From the NCBI GenBank assembly GCA_963970005.1, contig CAXAMN010025695.1, positions 309,317 through 373,316 of the forward strand: DNA of 64,000 bases, given 5' to 3'. The translations under genes were made by a program, and so were the position numbers. The notes beneath the pieces were generated by a model, which made no database searches, was not told where the DNA came from, and worked only from the letters and a program-made list of their open reading frames with translations. Below are positions 24,752 to 37,500 of the stretch, in pieces. Each line of letters begins with the position of its first letter. The first letter of the stretch is position 1. The DNA comes from Durusdinium trenchii. Lineage: Eukaryota; Sar; Dinophyceae; Suessiales; Symbiodiniaceae.

Positions 24752-27700
24752 GCCTCAGAAGTCCTTTTGTGCCGCACGAAAGACAACAGATCTGAAGCCT
24801 TACGTGCTTTTTGGTGGGCAAAAAGAAAGGCACGAGAGTATTGGAGATCTCACGGTTACGAGCTTTGCGGGAACGGTCTGACCCCTCCTCCAATGCCATG
24901 GAGTCTCTCACCACCCGAGCCTTCGCACCCAGGTGCCAGTGAGGCCAGTGAGGTGCTGTGAACAGCGTCGCTGCAAGATGTGCTTTTGTGAGATAGTTGG
25001 TGCATCACCTGTGATCCCCAAATAGATAGTGGCACAGTTTCCAATACATTTGTAGTGGGGATCTACTTTTCTATCTATTTGGGGGTCTATGTCTATATAC
25101 TGGGGTGACACTGTTCGTGCTAGTTGGCTTTCGGGATGGAGTGAGGAACCACAAGGTGTCGCCTGGGAAGCACACGGAGCCACAAAGCCGCAGGAGAGTA
25201 GGAAGGCAAAAGGACAACTGACAAAGACTCTTATTGACATTTACTAAATGTATATGCCTCCGAAGGCCTGCCTAGAGATTACACTCCAGGATGTTCAAAG
25301 ATTTAGCATAGAGGCTGAGGGCATAATTGTTGCACCCCGGCTGATTTTGCAGAGCCCCGTCCCAAACAAGAGGAAAATACAGTACTAGTGCAGATGTTCT
25401 TTGTTTGCTTACACTGCATCACTATATAGTTATCCTGCTAGTGTTTCAGGTGTAGCTCTGAGTTCTTTTAGGCAACAGGATTTTCTGAAGAGCCCGCTCA
25501 AAAAGAAGAAACACAGCCTGTGAGAGGCCTCTGATTGGGTCGAGGAGAAAACTGAAGAGGGTGAGACGATCTTCCGCAACCAGAGTTGGACACTCAGTGA
25601 CCGTTGCCTTCGTCCGCAGCATCACGGTCCAGATTTCTGGGCGACACCACTTACTTTGCGCTCGCCCAAAGCCTCAGTTGATCAGTTTTTGTAGTGAAGG
25701 TCTGGCGGCTGCAGATTAAGCAAGCATCGGGAATCAGACAAAGATTGCAGCATGTAGTGAAGCGTTGTGCCCGCTGTACTCCTTTGTGCCCGCTGTACTC
25801 CTCTTATATATATTGGAGGAAATGTTATATACATATCATTTGTATGTTCAATTGCAGCACCAAGGTCAGGACTGTCATGGGCCATGGACATGAATTTTCA
25901 TAGACTGTCATGGTCAGGATTTTCAGAGACTGTCACGTGTGCCATTTGCGTTGGTCACCGGAGTTTGCGTTGGTCGCCGTGTGTGCAAAGATCATCGGTA
26001 GTGCAGATCCTTACAGACATGATGACACTCGGGCTGTATTTTGACCAGGGGTTTGAATCCTTCCTTGGATGGTATCAAGTATGATTAAGTATGATTATAT
26101 AAGTATTGTTCAAGCCTATATGCTAGGATGATTCCAATATGCTAGGTTCACAGCTGGCACTGTGCAGTTGGCGCCATCCTTCTCGAAATCTTCGGTCGAA
26201 ACTGGCACCGAAACCTGCCCAGAAACTGGCGAGACAGCTTCTGAGCGGCCCGTCGCAAAGGCGCGGAGCGGCCCAGAGCGTGTTTGGTTTAGCCGCTGAG
26301 GCTGTGAGTGCCACCAGAGATATTGTAGAAGACCCACCCCTGGACACAAGAGATACATAATGGGGCTGGAAGTTGTTTGTGTTTAGCGGGTTCGTCTGGC
26401 GCAGAGCCACTGGACCCGCTGCCCCTTGGAGTGGGCGGTCTTGTTCCCAGGTTTTTCTGACGGAAGGTCCCAGCTGACCCGATTTGGTTCCACCCAACGG
26501 TTTCTTTCCATTTTGGGCAACACCGGTCATCTAGTCCAAGCAAGCCAGATCTATTGACGCTCCCTGCGCGGACAACGCCATGGCCAAGTGTTGGTCCGCC
26601 ATTGTTGGTCCCCCTCAAACAGCTACCCTCCCTCAAACAACGTTCCACTTTCATGTTTGTTTCAGGGAGTGTAATAAGAATATTTGGAATAGAAGACTCT
26701 AAGAGGTTTAATTAGAGACATCATCCAGTCCATCACAACCTGGTCCGTTGGACAGCAGATTCAGCCACCACACCGCCAGTACCGCCAGGCTGCAGCCAAG
26801 GCCAGCGGGAACCGCAGATGGTGCCTCATGTATTTTTTCCGATCCGCACATGAACGAATCGTTCCGTCCATCCTGTTCTTTTTTTGTCCTTCAGGTCACC
26901 TCCAAACAATCGCAGATCCACTGTCTGACTGGACCAAACAATCAATGAACGGATCCAAACAATCAACAGATCCACCTCCAAGACGGGCTCCCGTTTGCCA
27001 CCTCCCAGACGGGCGAAACCTCACTTCCTCAACCGAGCCACGAGCAACTCACTGGATTGCAGCTGGGCACTTGTTCTCACTATCACTCAGGCACACGCTA
27101 TCACACGCTCTCGTCGCTGAACACACCATGAGCACACGACATCAACTGCCTACACCATCCTATACCTGGTCAGTAGATAACTCAACCTTTTGGGGGGGCA
27201 TTGGTGGCCACGCTAAAATCACCCAAAAGAAGATGAACAGGCGGAAAAAAGGACACGGAGGGAATTCAAGTCAATGGGTGGTCACGGCCGGCAGTAAAGC
27301 CAAGGTATCACTCAAGTCTCTTCTTCGGAATGGATCCAAGTTCGCCGTCCCAGGGCAAATCCATGCTTGTCTCGAATCCAAGGATAGAAAACCATCCCGG
27401 CGCGGAATCCCCTTGGCATCCAGGTCCATGATGTGTATATGTTGTGTTCTTGTCATGCTCCTTTATATACATCTTTTTAGCATGTTTTAGCTGTTCACTA
27501 ATTTTAATTTGATTCTACTCAATCTTACTAGAAGCTTTATAGAAGCTACCTGAAGATCCAAACTGTGGATGGCTTCCAATAGCTTCTAATAGCTTCTTGT
27601 TACTACTAGTAAGGCCCTTGTTACTAGTAGCGATGCACTTGTTCCTGGTAGCTTGTTCCTGTATATACCTCTTTTTAGCATATACCCTCCCTCCACGGTT

Positions 27701-28036
27701 TGGGCTCGCTCACCGTGGCGGAGGCCTCTGCTCCCTTTGGGAGCGTTGGGCTCCCTCAGCGGTTGGGCGCCGTTTGGGGGCGCCGGGTGAGTTGGTCGCC
27801 GCACGCGGGCCGGGAGTTGGGCGCTTTCCCCGACCTTTGGTTCAATGGCTGGGAATTATAGAAGATCACACTTAATCTGTGATGATTGTGAACCTGCACG
27901 GCAGGTGGCCAGGGAAAGGGGAAACTTGTATTTTCCAATGGGGGGTATTCACAAGAAAGACAGCCACCATTTGCATGGATATATTGGATTGAGTCGATAT
28001 AGAGATCAACAGACGGATGATGTTCGCTGATCGCAG
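24752..28036. other. Long stretch with only weak coding signal
   Basis: Around 26140-26310 all three + frames are open between an AG/G acceptor (TGCTAG/G) and a GTGAGT donor at 26305, so an exon is likely there but its frame is undecided. 26828-27490 is a 220-codon frame with poor codon bias, which I do not accept as a gene. At 27680-27790 there are perfect short hairpins (GCTCCCTTTGGGAGC and GGCGCCGTTTGGGGGCGCC) and words such as CTAGAAGCT and TACTAGTA that recur across the window. Confidence 0.3.
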
Positions 28037-28170
28037 CTCATGTGGTCTTCGACTTTCTCCAACGCGCCGGTCTAAGGCCGCCTCACCGACGGTCCCAGCC
28101 GGTGCGCGTCCGCCCTGGGCAAAGGCAGGCATTATTTCGGCCACGGGCCAGGTCACAGAAGTCAATAAAG
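28037..28170 (+). CDS. Exon, Ser/Pro/Ala-rich
   Basis: Acceptor GATCGCAG, donor AAAG/GTTAAG, phase 2 to 1. Reads TRRSKAASPTVPAGARPPWA and then GIISATGQVTEVNK, a low-complexity, probably disordered segment. It joins the exon at 29140 in phase. Confidence 0.5.
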
Positions 28171-31100
28171 GTTAAGGCCCGGCTTAACAAGCGGCTTGTA
28201 GGGCCTTCTAGATCCCTAGACCTAGAATATTTTTTTGCTCAAGCCACTCCGCTTCAGTTTGAATCTAAGGGGTTGTGGACAACATGTGGCAATGTAGCCA
28301 CTCTGACTCTGTCATTACGAGATAGGCTCACACAAACGCCTATGCCCGGCTTTGGCAAAGATTGACCGAATTTGACGGCAACTTCCACTGCCTTAAATAC
28401 TATCGGATGCTTATGCTTGTCCAAAGCAGTCAAACGACCAGTTCTTTTGGTGTTACTGGGTTCGTGCGTGTTGACACGACTTGTGGCAGTTTGCAAGGGC
28501 GAGAAGACCTCAAAGGCAACATCGATCTTTGGTGCTTGGCCAACGTTGATTTGCGTTTACGTGCCCGCGACATTGGCTCGAGATGCTACAGACCTCCTGT
28601 AGCCAAACCCTCTTTGGGACCCGAGGCTTTCGGAAAATTCTCTGAGAGCCCGCAGCCTGGTAGTGGACATTCATATCAGCCCCAGCCATTCAACCTCATG
28701 AAAGGCCAAGGCCGAACGGAAGGGTTCGCAAGGGGGCTGAGGAAGCCGGAGGGCTACTTCCCTCCCTATGATGAGCAGTACCTATGATGCAGTATGATGC
28801 AGTATTTTTGAATACACTGGTCTTGACATATGGTCTTCTAATTCATGATTCTATTGCTGGTTCCAGGTGTTTGAGCATGCTACTTATCATTCCAATCGTA
28901 GAACTGCATGCCCAGAGCAATGTAACTTGTTGGCTGGTTTATCACTTTATCACCTCTTACCCAGCAACATCCAGGTGGCACCTTTGTGCTGGACGGAGCC
29001 ACAAGGGTTAAATTTCTATAATTACTTATTTAATGATGTTATTTGTTTGGTTGTATTGTTTATTGTCTTGCATGGCTTCAAAGCGATCCACTTCCACACG
29101 AGCCATTCCAGACTGCGACCTTCCGTCCTCTCCGCGCAGGTGGGCCAGCGCCGGCGGACTATGGCGCTGTGGAGTCTGGTGAGAATGGAAAGAAAGGCGC
29201 CGCAGAAGAAAACTGCAGTTTGGCAATGTCCCATCCCATCCCCCCCAAAACACGTGTCTGACGGAGTCATACGGAACCCGCGGTTTGGAGCATGAAATCC
29301 ACACCAGGTTTGCTTGCGGTTGCAGTTTGGGGCAAGTAGACCGACCTCCGGCTTAAAGGAACCCCGTTCATGCTGGGTTTGGGACCTCGGACCCTTTGTG
29401 TTCACTCGCCCACATTACAACTCATTGCCTGAAGCTCCAAGAGAGCCCGTGGCCCGTGCAGCAGTTGTTTCGTGATCTATGCACAAATCAGAAGGTTCCT
29501 TGGCCCTTCCCTTTGCAAAAGGCAGAAGAACTGTAACTATTTTTCCAAATGCCTCTTACCACTGGAGCTGGAGCTGTGGAGGATTCAGGGGCGACGAGTC
29601 CTTCACGGCCGTCATGACCTGCCAAAGATGGCTTTTTTGAGGGGCCATCCATTGATGGTTTCTTTTGGTGGTCATTATGTAGTTGTTTTGTCAACTGTTG
29701 TTCCCTCTCCTTGCTGACTTGGAGGCTTCAAGGAAACAAGAAGCAACATAAATCAAGAACATAGAACAACCTATTATCAGTAATGATGTTTCGCCTTCAG
29801 CCTCGCTGAACAGACTTTGCAGATGGCGATGGAGATGGAGAGAGAGAGAGAGAGATTAATAATGATGGGGCCTTCCCAACACAGCAAGGCCGATTGAAAT
29901 TCGGGGAGGGGACAGATTTGTGGTCAGACCATTGGTCTGAAGGCCACGGAGAACAGGAGAAAAGAAACGAGGACGAATGACATGAAGTCAGTCACTCATC
30001 CAAAACGAAAGCATGTCCTGGAACCAGCCATCCGCAGGCGGGATCGTCACAGAGGAGGAACGCGCCAAACAGCGGGCCAAGCCGTCCCTCAGCGTGAGCA
30101 CAGCCGGGGCGGTCGGAGCATGTGCTGGAGCGGGGTCAAGCGGACTTCTATCGAAATGACCAGTCATCACTAACATGTCCAAGAATTGCTGCACAGCGAC
30201 ATCGTGTTGAACAGCCAATTTGCTTGCTTAATCTTGTTTCACTTGCGCAAGAATGCACAAAAAATGCACACTAAACTGCACTACTTTTAACCTGAAGATC
30301 CTCATTTCAACGACAGTCACACCCGTTTTGGTCACATGCAGCACCGAACAGTCACAGGGCATCTTCCCGTCTCCCCCGAAACTCGGCTGCCCGATTCGCT
30401 GCCGATGAGGTCATGGAAAGACTTACCACCCTTGCTCCTTCCGTGGTTTCTCTTTGGAGCTTCAGCAGCAGTCAATGCGAGTTCCGCGCAGGGCATCGCA
30501 TGGAAAAACCGATGGAAGATCGCCTCTTCAAAGCCTTCAAGGCTTGTGATTTGGGTGCTCATGGCAATCTCTTTGGCGTGTTTGCACGGCCTTTTTCTCC
30601 GGAGACCGCATTTTCCAGGCCCACCTTGTACACAACTCTTCGTGCGCTAAGGGTATAGTATGGCACACTCCTAGAAGACATTTAGGCTCCCATTCACTAC
30701 CAGCTTCAGGTCCTTTTTGGTTGCGACTCACGGGCGTCGCAGGACTCACCCAACCTTTCGATGTCACACTGTTACACTATGGATTTTACCCCCCCAACCT
30801 GATCAAGAATGAACGAGCTTAGAAACAGCCAAGTGAGACACCACCCGGGCGTTGTACAGCGCATCGCTACCCGCTGGTCATCGGCTTCGGGGAAGGGAAT
30901 GGCTTCATGCGGCCCAGGTATGGTGCTTCTCTCCACTGCCCTGGTTCAGGGATCAACCCTTTGCATTTTAGCTCTTTCGGCCAGCGGGCTCCTTTCGATT
31001 GGATTCCTGGTGTTTTCCGGCAGGCATTGTTGTGGGCGTTGGTGCGATTTGCACCATCACTTACCGTGCTTAACGTGGGTTTGATTCGGGGCAGGCTCAA

Positions 31101-31544
31101 GGTATAGGCCTTAGAATACCACGCTGCATTGTTTCTTGCAGTCCAGATTTTGGGTGTTGGACCATGTTGGACCACCATGATGGAGGCGGCTCAGTAATGA
31201 GGCAATCTCAAGTGCTACCCACATGAGCATCCAACCTTGGGACGTGCAGTCCAGAGATACCAAGCATAGGCTCCTCCCTTGAAGGAGCTCCTCCGGAGCT
31301 CTGCACGCGTCGCAAACCTGGGCGCCTCAGGTTTTCCAGGGCGCCAGCATGGAAGGTTCTAAGCTTCGTGTGCATGGGTGTGACCGCCGTGGGCTGGGGC
31401 ATGGGGCCACTTGGAGCGAACGAACGAAGCCTGGACCGGTGGCGGTCCCGGAGCCCTGGTTCATCACCCTGGCAGGTGGTCCATTCTGTGAATTCTCAAC
31501 TGAGAGGCCAGGATTGAGAAGTGACAAGCTTGGTGTTGGGTTAT

Positions 31545-31575
<31 letters not shown>

Positions 31576-34500
31576 CCTCTCTCTTCTCTCTCACGCTTTT
31601 CGGCACACCCCAGGAAAACACGCGCTCTTGAGCCTTGAGATGGCTTTGTTGTGTGACCCCGTCCCCGTCTCAAAGTGCTAGTGCATCCTCATGCAACAAA
31701 TCCAAAACAGCCTTGCACCAGTCCAGCGCAACGCAAGCATCCTTTGTTCCTCCACAGCTCGAGTAGCAGGGGAAAGTCCAGTGAGCTACATGTTTAGCAA
31801 GAGGTACCAGTAAGGCTATAGTTTTACTTTGGCACTCCAGTGGTACCAAGAATCACCACAAGACGTCAGCTCTGCTTTGCTAGGCTGGTTTGAAGGGGGA
31901 TCCAGGATCGCTCCGCATCGACCAGCGAGGCTCTATGACGAGGCCAAGTACTTGTACCCCTTCCATTTCTATGAGCGAAGCCCTAGCTATTTGTCAGTGG
32001 ACCTCACTTCAAAGCCCGGGTCCGTGGGAGATGCAGGCCAGATCCTCAGGGGTGAAGTGATCAGCCAAGAAATGTCAATGGTCACGTTTCATGGTGCTTC
32101 ATGTTTGTCCAGTGTTTGGTAGACCCACTCAGACATACTTAGACTTTCAATCATGGAGCGGACCGACATGAACTGGCACTAAACTCTGAACTTGCTTGTT
32201 GTCCTTTCCACTGGTTTCTATGACAAAAGCTACTGTTTACCTTAATTGTGGTTGCCGCATTCAGAACCCATTTCTTCTTGGCGATTGGGTGTCAAAACAG
32301 AGAGGCTTTCTCTTGATTGATTGGGCTTTCTGAACATGGAAGGCAATCCTCTCGCTCAACCGGGTCATGTGCACTTCTTTCACAATCAAAACAGTTAGCA
32401 TCACAGTTCCCAAGCTGTTGGGGTGTGACTCATCAAGAAAAGTTTCATCATTGATAATGGACTCATCATCCATTCATCATCCACATTGTTCTTTGTTGGG
32501 ATATGCGCAGGCACATTGCATATTGATATATATATATATATATGGATGCTCGCTTTGGTGCATTCTCACATACTTTCCTGGATGTCTTAATTTGTTTTAA
32601 AAAGACCCGCAGGTAGTTCTGCCACTGGATCCTGTGCTTCATCCCAGCTGCGCTAGACGCCCCAGCTCCTGGGCCAGGCTTCCTTCGATTCCAAGATGGC
32701 ACCCATGTGGACAGCACGCGTGGGGTTGGCTTCGTCTCCGGAGCCCTTTGGTGCGCTGCGCCGGTCGCCCTTTGGAGAGAAATCACTGGAACCCTTTCTG
32801 GTGAATCCGGGAACGGCCGAGATGAAGTTGCATGACTTGGTCAACATTCTCGTCAATTCACCACGCTGCCCCGTTTTTGCCCTGATGTTGACAGATGTGC
32901 TCTCTTACGGGGTGGGCCATATGGTCGGCACTGGCCCCCAAAAAACATCCCCCATGATTGGTCCGGTCCTCTATAAAATGAGCATCTGTTTCCACTATGA
33001 AATGGGATAAGGAGGCTCACTTTATAGAAATGGTCCGTTCCGATAACGGACATAAGAGGAGGCAACATCATTTCATAGAGTAGAGGGGGGGATATTGTTT
33101 CGCTGGCTCGAAGACGCAAGCCTGGACAAATCAGACTGGAGAACATTTTGTCATATTTTGTTAAGAAAAAAACAACAATAAAAAACAAAAAAAATATGGA
33201 TGGTTCTAAGAAGAAGACTGCAGGAGCGACGAACAAAAAGGACAGAGATAAAACATGAAAAGTGAAGCATACGCTGACCAAACCTGCTGTGGCAAAGTCA
33301 TTTTATAGAAGTCAGCTGCTTCAAATGATATGAGGATATCAACTCAAGGTCAACCCATTTTATAGATCCCAGGCTTGGCCTCTAACCTCTTTGTCGTGGA
33401 TGGGCCTGGACATGGCTACCCATTTTATAGAAAGGTTGGTTCTTCATTTTATAGAGAAATATGATGGTCATATCATTTTATAGACGGTATTCTCTATAAG
33501 ATGGAGTTCTGGCAGGATGTTGCCCCAGTCAAGGGGGATCAAAAAACAAAGAAAAGACTGGCGTTGGAGGGTGGGTCGATGGATGGAATCTTAAACACTG
33601 TTGTAGAAAAAACGTTTCAGTGATTGCATGTTGGCGAGCTCTAGGTAGTAATATATTATATATATACGATCTTATTTACGGTATATATATCTTAGTCTGT
33701 GTCCAAATTCCAACACATGGGCAGCAGATGGACGGTGCCACTGCAGCAGATCCACCACTGGGGCTTGGCCGCGGGGAGCTTTCACCAAGGGTTGTGGACC
33801 CAGCCTGATATTTCTCTGCAAAGCTCACACGAAGTGTCCGTCTTCAACGGCGGTCGAGGTGCAGAACGATTCCGTGACCTCTGCCAGCTATTGGGCCGTG
33901 GGCAAGGACTGCTGCCGGATGAGAGCTTGGTTCAATTGTGGCGATGCTATGAGCCCTGGCGGTGCTATGTGTTCCCAGCCGCAAAGGCAGCCAACAAAGG
34001 AGCCGCCCACTACGGGTTCGTTTATGCACTTTTCGTCGTTAACGCTATGCACTTTTGGTCCAATTCTGGGAACGCTCTCCGGGACATGTGGAAACCTCAC
34101 TCAGCCCTGGCCCTGCCAGCCATCTGGACTCAGGAACCAAAGCGTCCGCAGTGGTGTGGTGATCCGAGACGCCAGTCCAATACTTAAAGGCCGCGACTTG
34201 TACGTCGATGTTTTGACGCTTGAATGAAGCACCATTTGGGCACCAAGACAAAGGTGGAAGTGGATGGCATGGCGCTTTGGGTTACCCTTTTCCTCTACAA
34301 ACAGGTGCTTACCCACTTCCATGACTATTTCGGGGAGTGTATGCCTTTGGTGACACCCGGATACACGGCAGAAAGCGCTTTATTTTGACATGACTTGTCA
34401 TGTCGGAGACGTATCGAAGTGGGTCAAACGCTCGGGATTCGCCTCCCAACGAACTTGCGACCTTTCCCTTCTCCAGTCACAGGCGAGCTGCCGCAGTACA

Positions 34501-37500
34501 TGGCGGCTGCACGGATGGCTGCTGAGACCTATGGTATGAACCTTCCTCCGGATCCGGTCTTCATCCGCTGGAATGACACGCCGGAGGCCAATCAAGCCTG
34601 GTATTGGAGCCTTGGGACCGAAAACCATACCAGGCAAGACGTCAAAGAGGGATGCGAGAAAGACCTTCCTTCAGTGGTGGAAGCTGTTGATTCGGCCCCC
34701 TAGAATAGCATTTTGATTGATAACACCCCCAAGTGGATTGTAGAATCTCGGCATATGCGGGGTTTATTCATCAAGAGTCTACATTAAATTAGTGTATGAT
34801 GTTCCTGTGGCTGAACTTTCATACATGAACCACGTGAAGCTGCGTGATGTTTTATGTTTGCCCGAAGCGTTTCCAGGTCACGTCGGCTGGAAAGGTCGAG
34901 TCGGTAACCGGTCGGTCTCCTGGTTTTGACCCACAGCCACAGGTCATGTTGACGCGTTGCATGTCAAGTCATGGTGTTTACAGGTTCCAGTTGCAATTCA
35001 TTGACCCTGCCCTTTATCCAACAATAATCTTGGACGGAAGTGGACAATGACTCCTTGAAAGACACATGTTGTTCAGAAACGTTCAGAACGCCGACAGCTC
35101 TGGGTCGGCTGGATGATGCTGTGCAGGGTGGAGGGTGCCCATGCCAAACCCGGGGTGGTTGGTTTCCCTTTTTCCATTTTTCTGTCTACTGAAGGCCGCA
35201 GCTATCCTTTATTTAGTAGGAGCTTGGTGCAGACTTCATCGGAAGCAGCATGGTGAGACGCATCCGGGTCACTGTTCCCTAGGACTCCAATCACATGCTC
35301 ATGCAGAAGGTAGCTAGACCCCAAAAGCCTACTACCCCAACCACCTTGTGAGTAGGTAGTTGGAGCCCTAGGGGGTTATGAGTGATGGATAGGGCAGATC
35401 TTCACAGCTGAGGAACAATGCAGTGAGCTTTGTGATTTATTCGCTCTTGGTCCCTTGGATGTGTGCGTGGTGGGGCTTGATTTTGAGATAGCGGTGGGCG
35501 GTGGGACGAAAGAGTAAGCATGCTGCGGCCGGAGTATGATTCATATAGAAACAACATGAAGCAATCTATGAAGAGCATGTAAGCAGTCATATAATATAGG
35601 AATATATATATATATGATACTTAATGATACTATATGACACTTGCTTTTCCGGAGTCACTTTATGAACAGACAGTGCTTCATTGAGCGGTTCGGAGTGTCC
35701 GGAACATCCGAGCAAGATTCACCCTGAATCGAAGAGCCCCAGAAGTCTCACGAACATGACCTGGCTGTGCAACAAGCAGTCGATTGCCCTTTTCAAAAAT
35801 TGCAATCCCACTCCCACACGTTGTTTCGGTGTTTTTCCAGAACCAAAGACTGAACGATCCACTTAATTCCGGGAGCCCTGTCACATATGTGTCAGAATGC
35901 CGCTAGATGAGTCCGACAGTTGATCAAGGAACGCTTGGTGGACTGCTTTTTGGAACGGTTTGAGTAGTCGCACCCCACTCAAGGATGAAAGCCAGCTTTC
36001 CCAGTGAACACTTCTGTGTGCCGGGTTGTGTAGCTTATTTGGTCTTTGCTTACGCTCTTGTGAGCGTGTGAGGTTGTTTTTCTTATTGTTGCTGTTTGGA
36101 TCATTGCATTGAGTAACAGTTCAATTAGAATTACTTATACTTCACAGAGTTAACCTTTGAATGCAATGAACAAACAAAGCTTTCTTTGTCCCCCCCTATT
36201 CCGTACGGTGCTTGGGGCCGTTGGTGGGAGTTTGCTTCCAGATGGTGCCAATATGGACTTGAGCAAGCGCCATTGAATGTTTTAGTCGGGGGATTGAGCA
36301 GGTGGGCCTGCTTGGTTTGAATCTCCAAATCTCACGACCAAGGTCTTCTTGCTATTGGCACCATTGTTCCTGCTTTTGCTGACCTGCACCGGAGCCTCCC
36401 TTTTCGGCATGGAGGTGTGCGCATGCCATGGGGATAACTCACTGTCACTGACATTGAAGGATATAGTATATAGTTAACGACCTAACTCTTGAGACACTTG
36501 AGACACTCGTACATCCCAGAAGACTTCTATGATTTGACCAGCCGTCCACATCGTGTCCAAAGTTGTAGGGTCGCAGCTTTTGTCATATGGAGACCATCAT
36601 GGATTGCTCAAGGTTCCTCAGGTTTAAGACGTTTAAGATGTTCCATATTTCACCTGAGCGGCCCCAACCCCATTGTTTTGTATGGGTTGTCATGGCAACT
36701 ACAGTCCGAAGTAGGTATTATCAAGAATCAAGGGGGTTCTACCAGGTGGAAGCCTGTGGCTCACCTGAAGAGCCTCTACCAACGTATTTTTTCCCCGGTT
36801 CAGCCAGACGTCAGGCGAGCGAGAGGTTCCATCCAGAGAAGTTGGATCCTTGGGAGGGAGATTGTGAGATGGCTGTGGGTCAAGATGCCAGTTGACCCAT
36901 AGAAAAGGCAGATTCCTCTATATTCTTTGGAAAATGAGAACCGTTCTTCATTTGTGGGGTGAGTTTTGTTTTGACCCATGGCCAATGTTTTTGTCCACCA
37001 TGTTTTTTTCCCACTCTGGGAATGAGGTCCCCTTGCGATATTGGAGCTGCAGGAGCGTTCTTGCACAGAGTTATAAGCATTGTTTGTTCTTTTTGCACAG
37101 GTCACTGACAGCAATCCAAGGATCTAATCAGCTTTGGCTTTGACTGGACGCCCCGAGCATATCCTGGCTACCTTCGCCAGGCGAACGGTCATGGGACTGA
37201 AAACGGACGACAACAACTACTTGAATATGAGTACTGCTACTGGATTGGCTGTTTATAAGAACCCTACCAGCGCATCCGAGAAACAAATATATAAGACTGG
37301 GACCCTGTCAGTGGTAGTTTTCGCTGCAGCAGCAGCAGCAACAACAACAACTGCAGCAATCAGAGCCGAACAAGTACAATAGCATATAGTAACAGAGTAA
37401 CACTTGGATATTTCAGTCCTTGATTGCAGTGCAGAGCAGCATGGACCAGTCTTGATTGTAATCGATATAGTTGGGTTCATCACCTGCCTGACAGACAAAA

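Noticed and set aside
26828-27490. 220-codon + frame
   Set aside because: Poor codon bias, no motif, crosses low-complexity sequence; likely chance opening.
30410-30652. EF-hand calcium-binding domain
   Set aside because: The loop lacks the acidic ligand pattern (D-x-D-x-D-G).
36489-36902. 137-codon + frame
   Set aside because: No GC3 bias, no splice-bounded segment, no recognisable motif.
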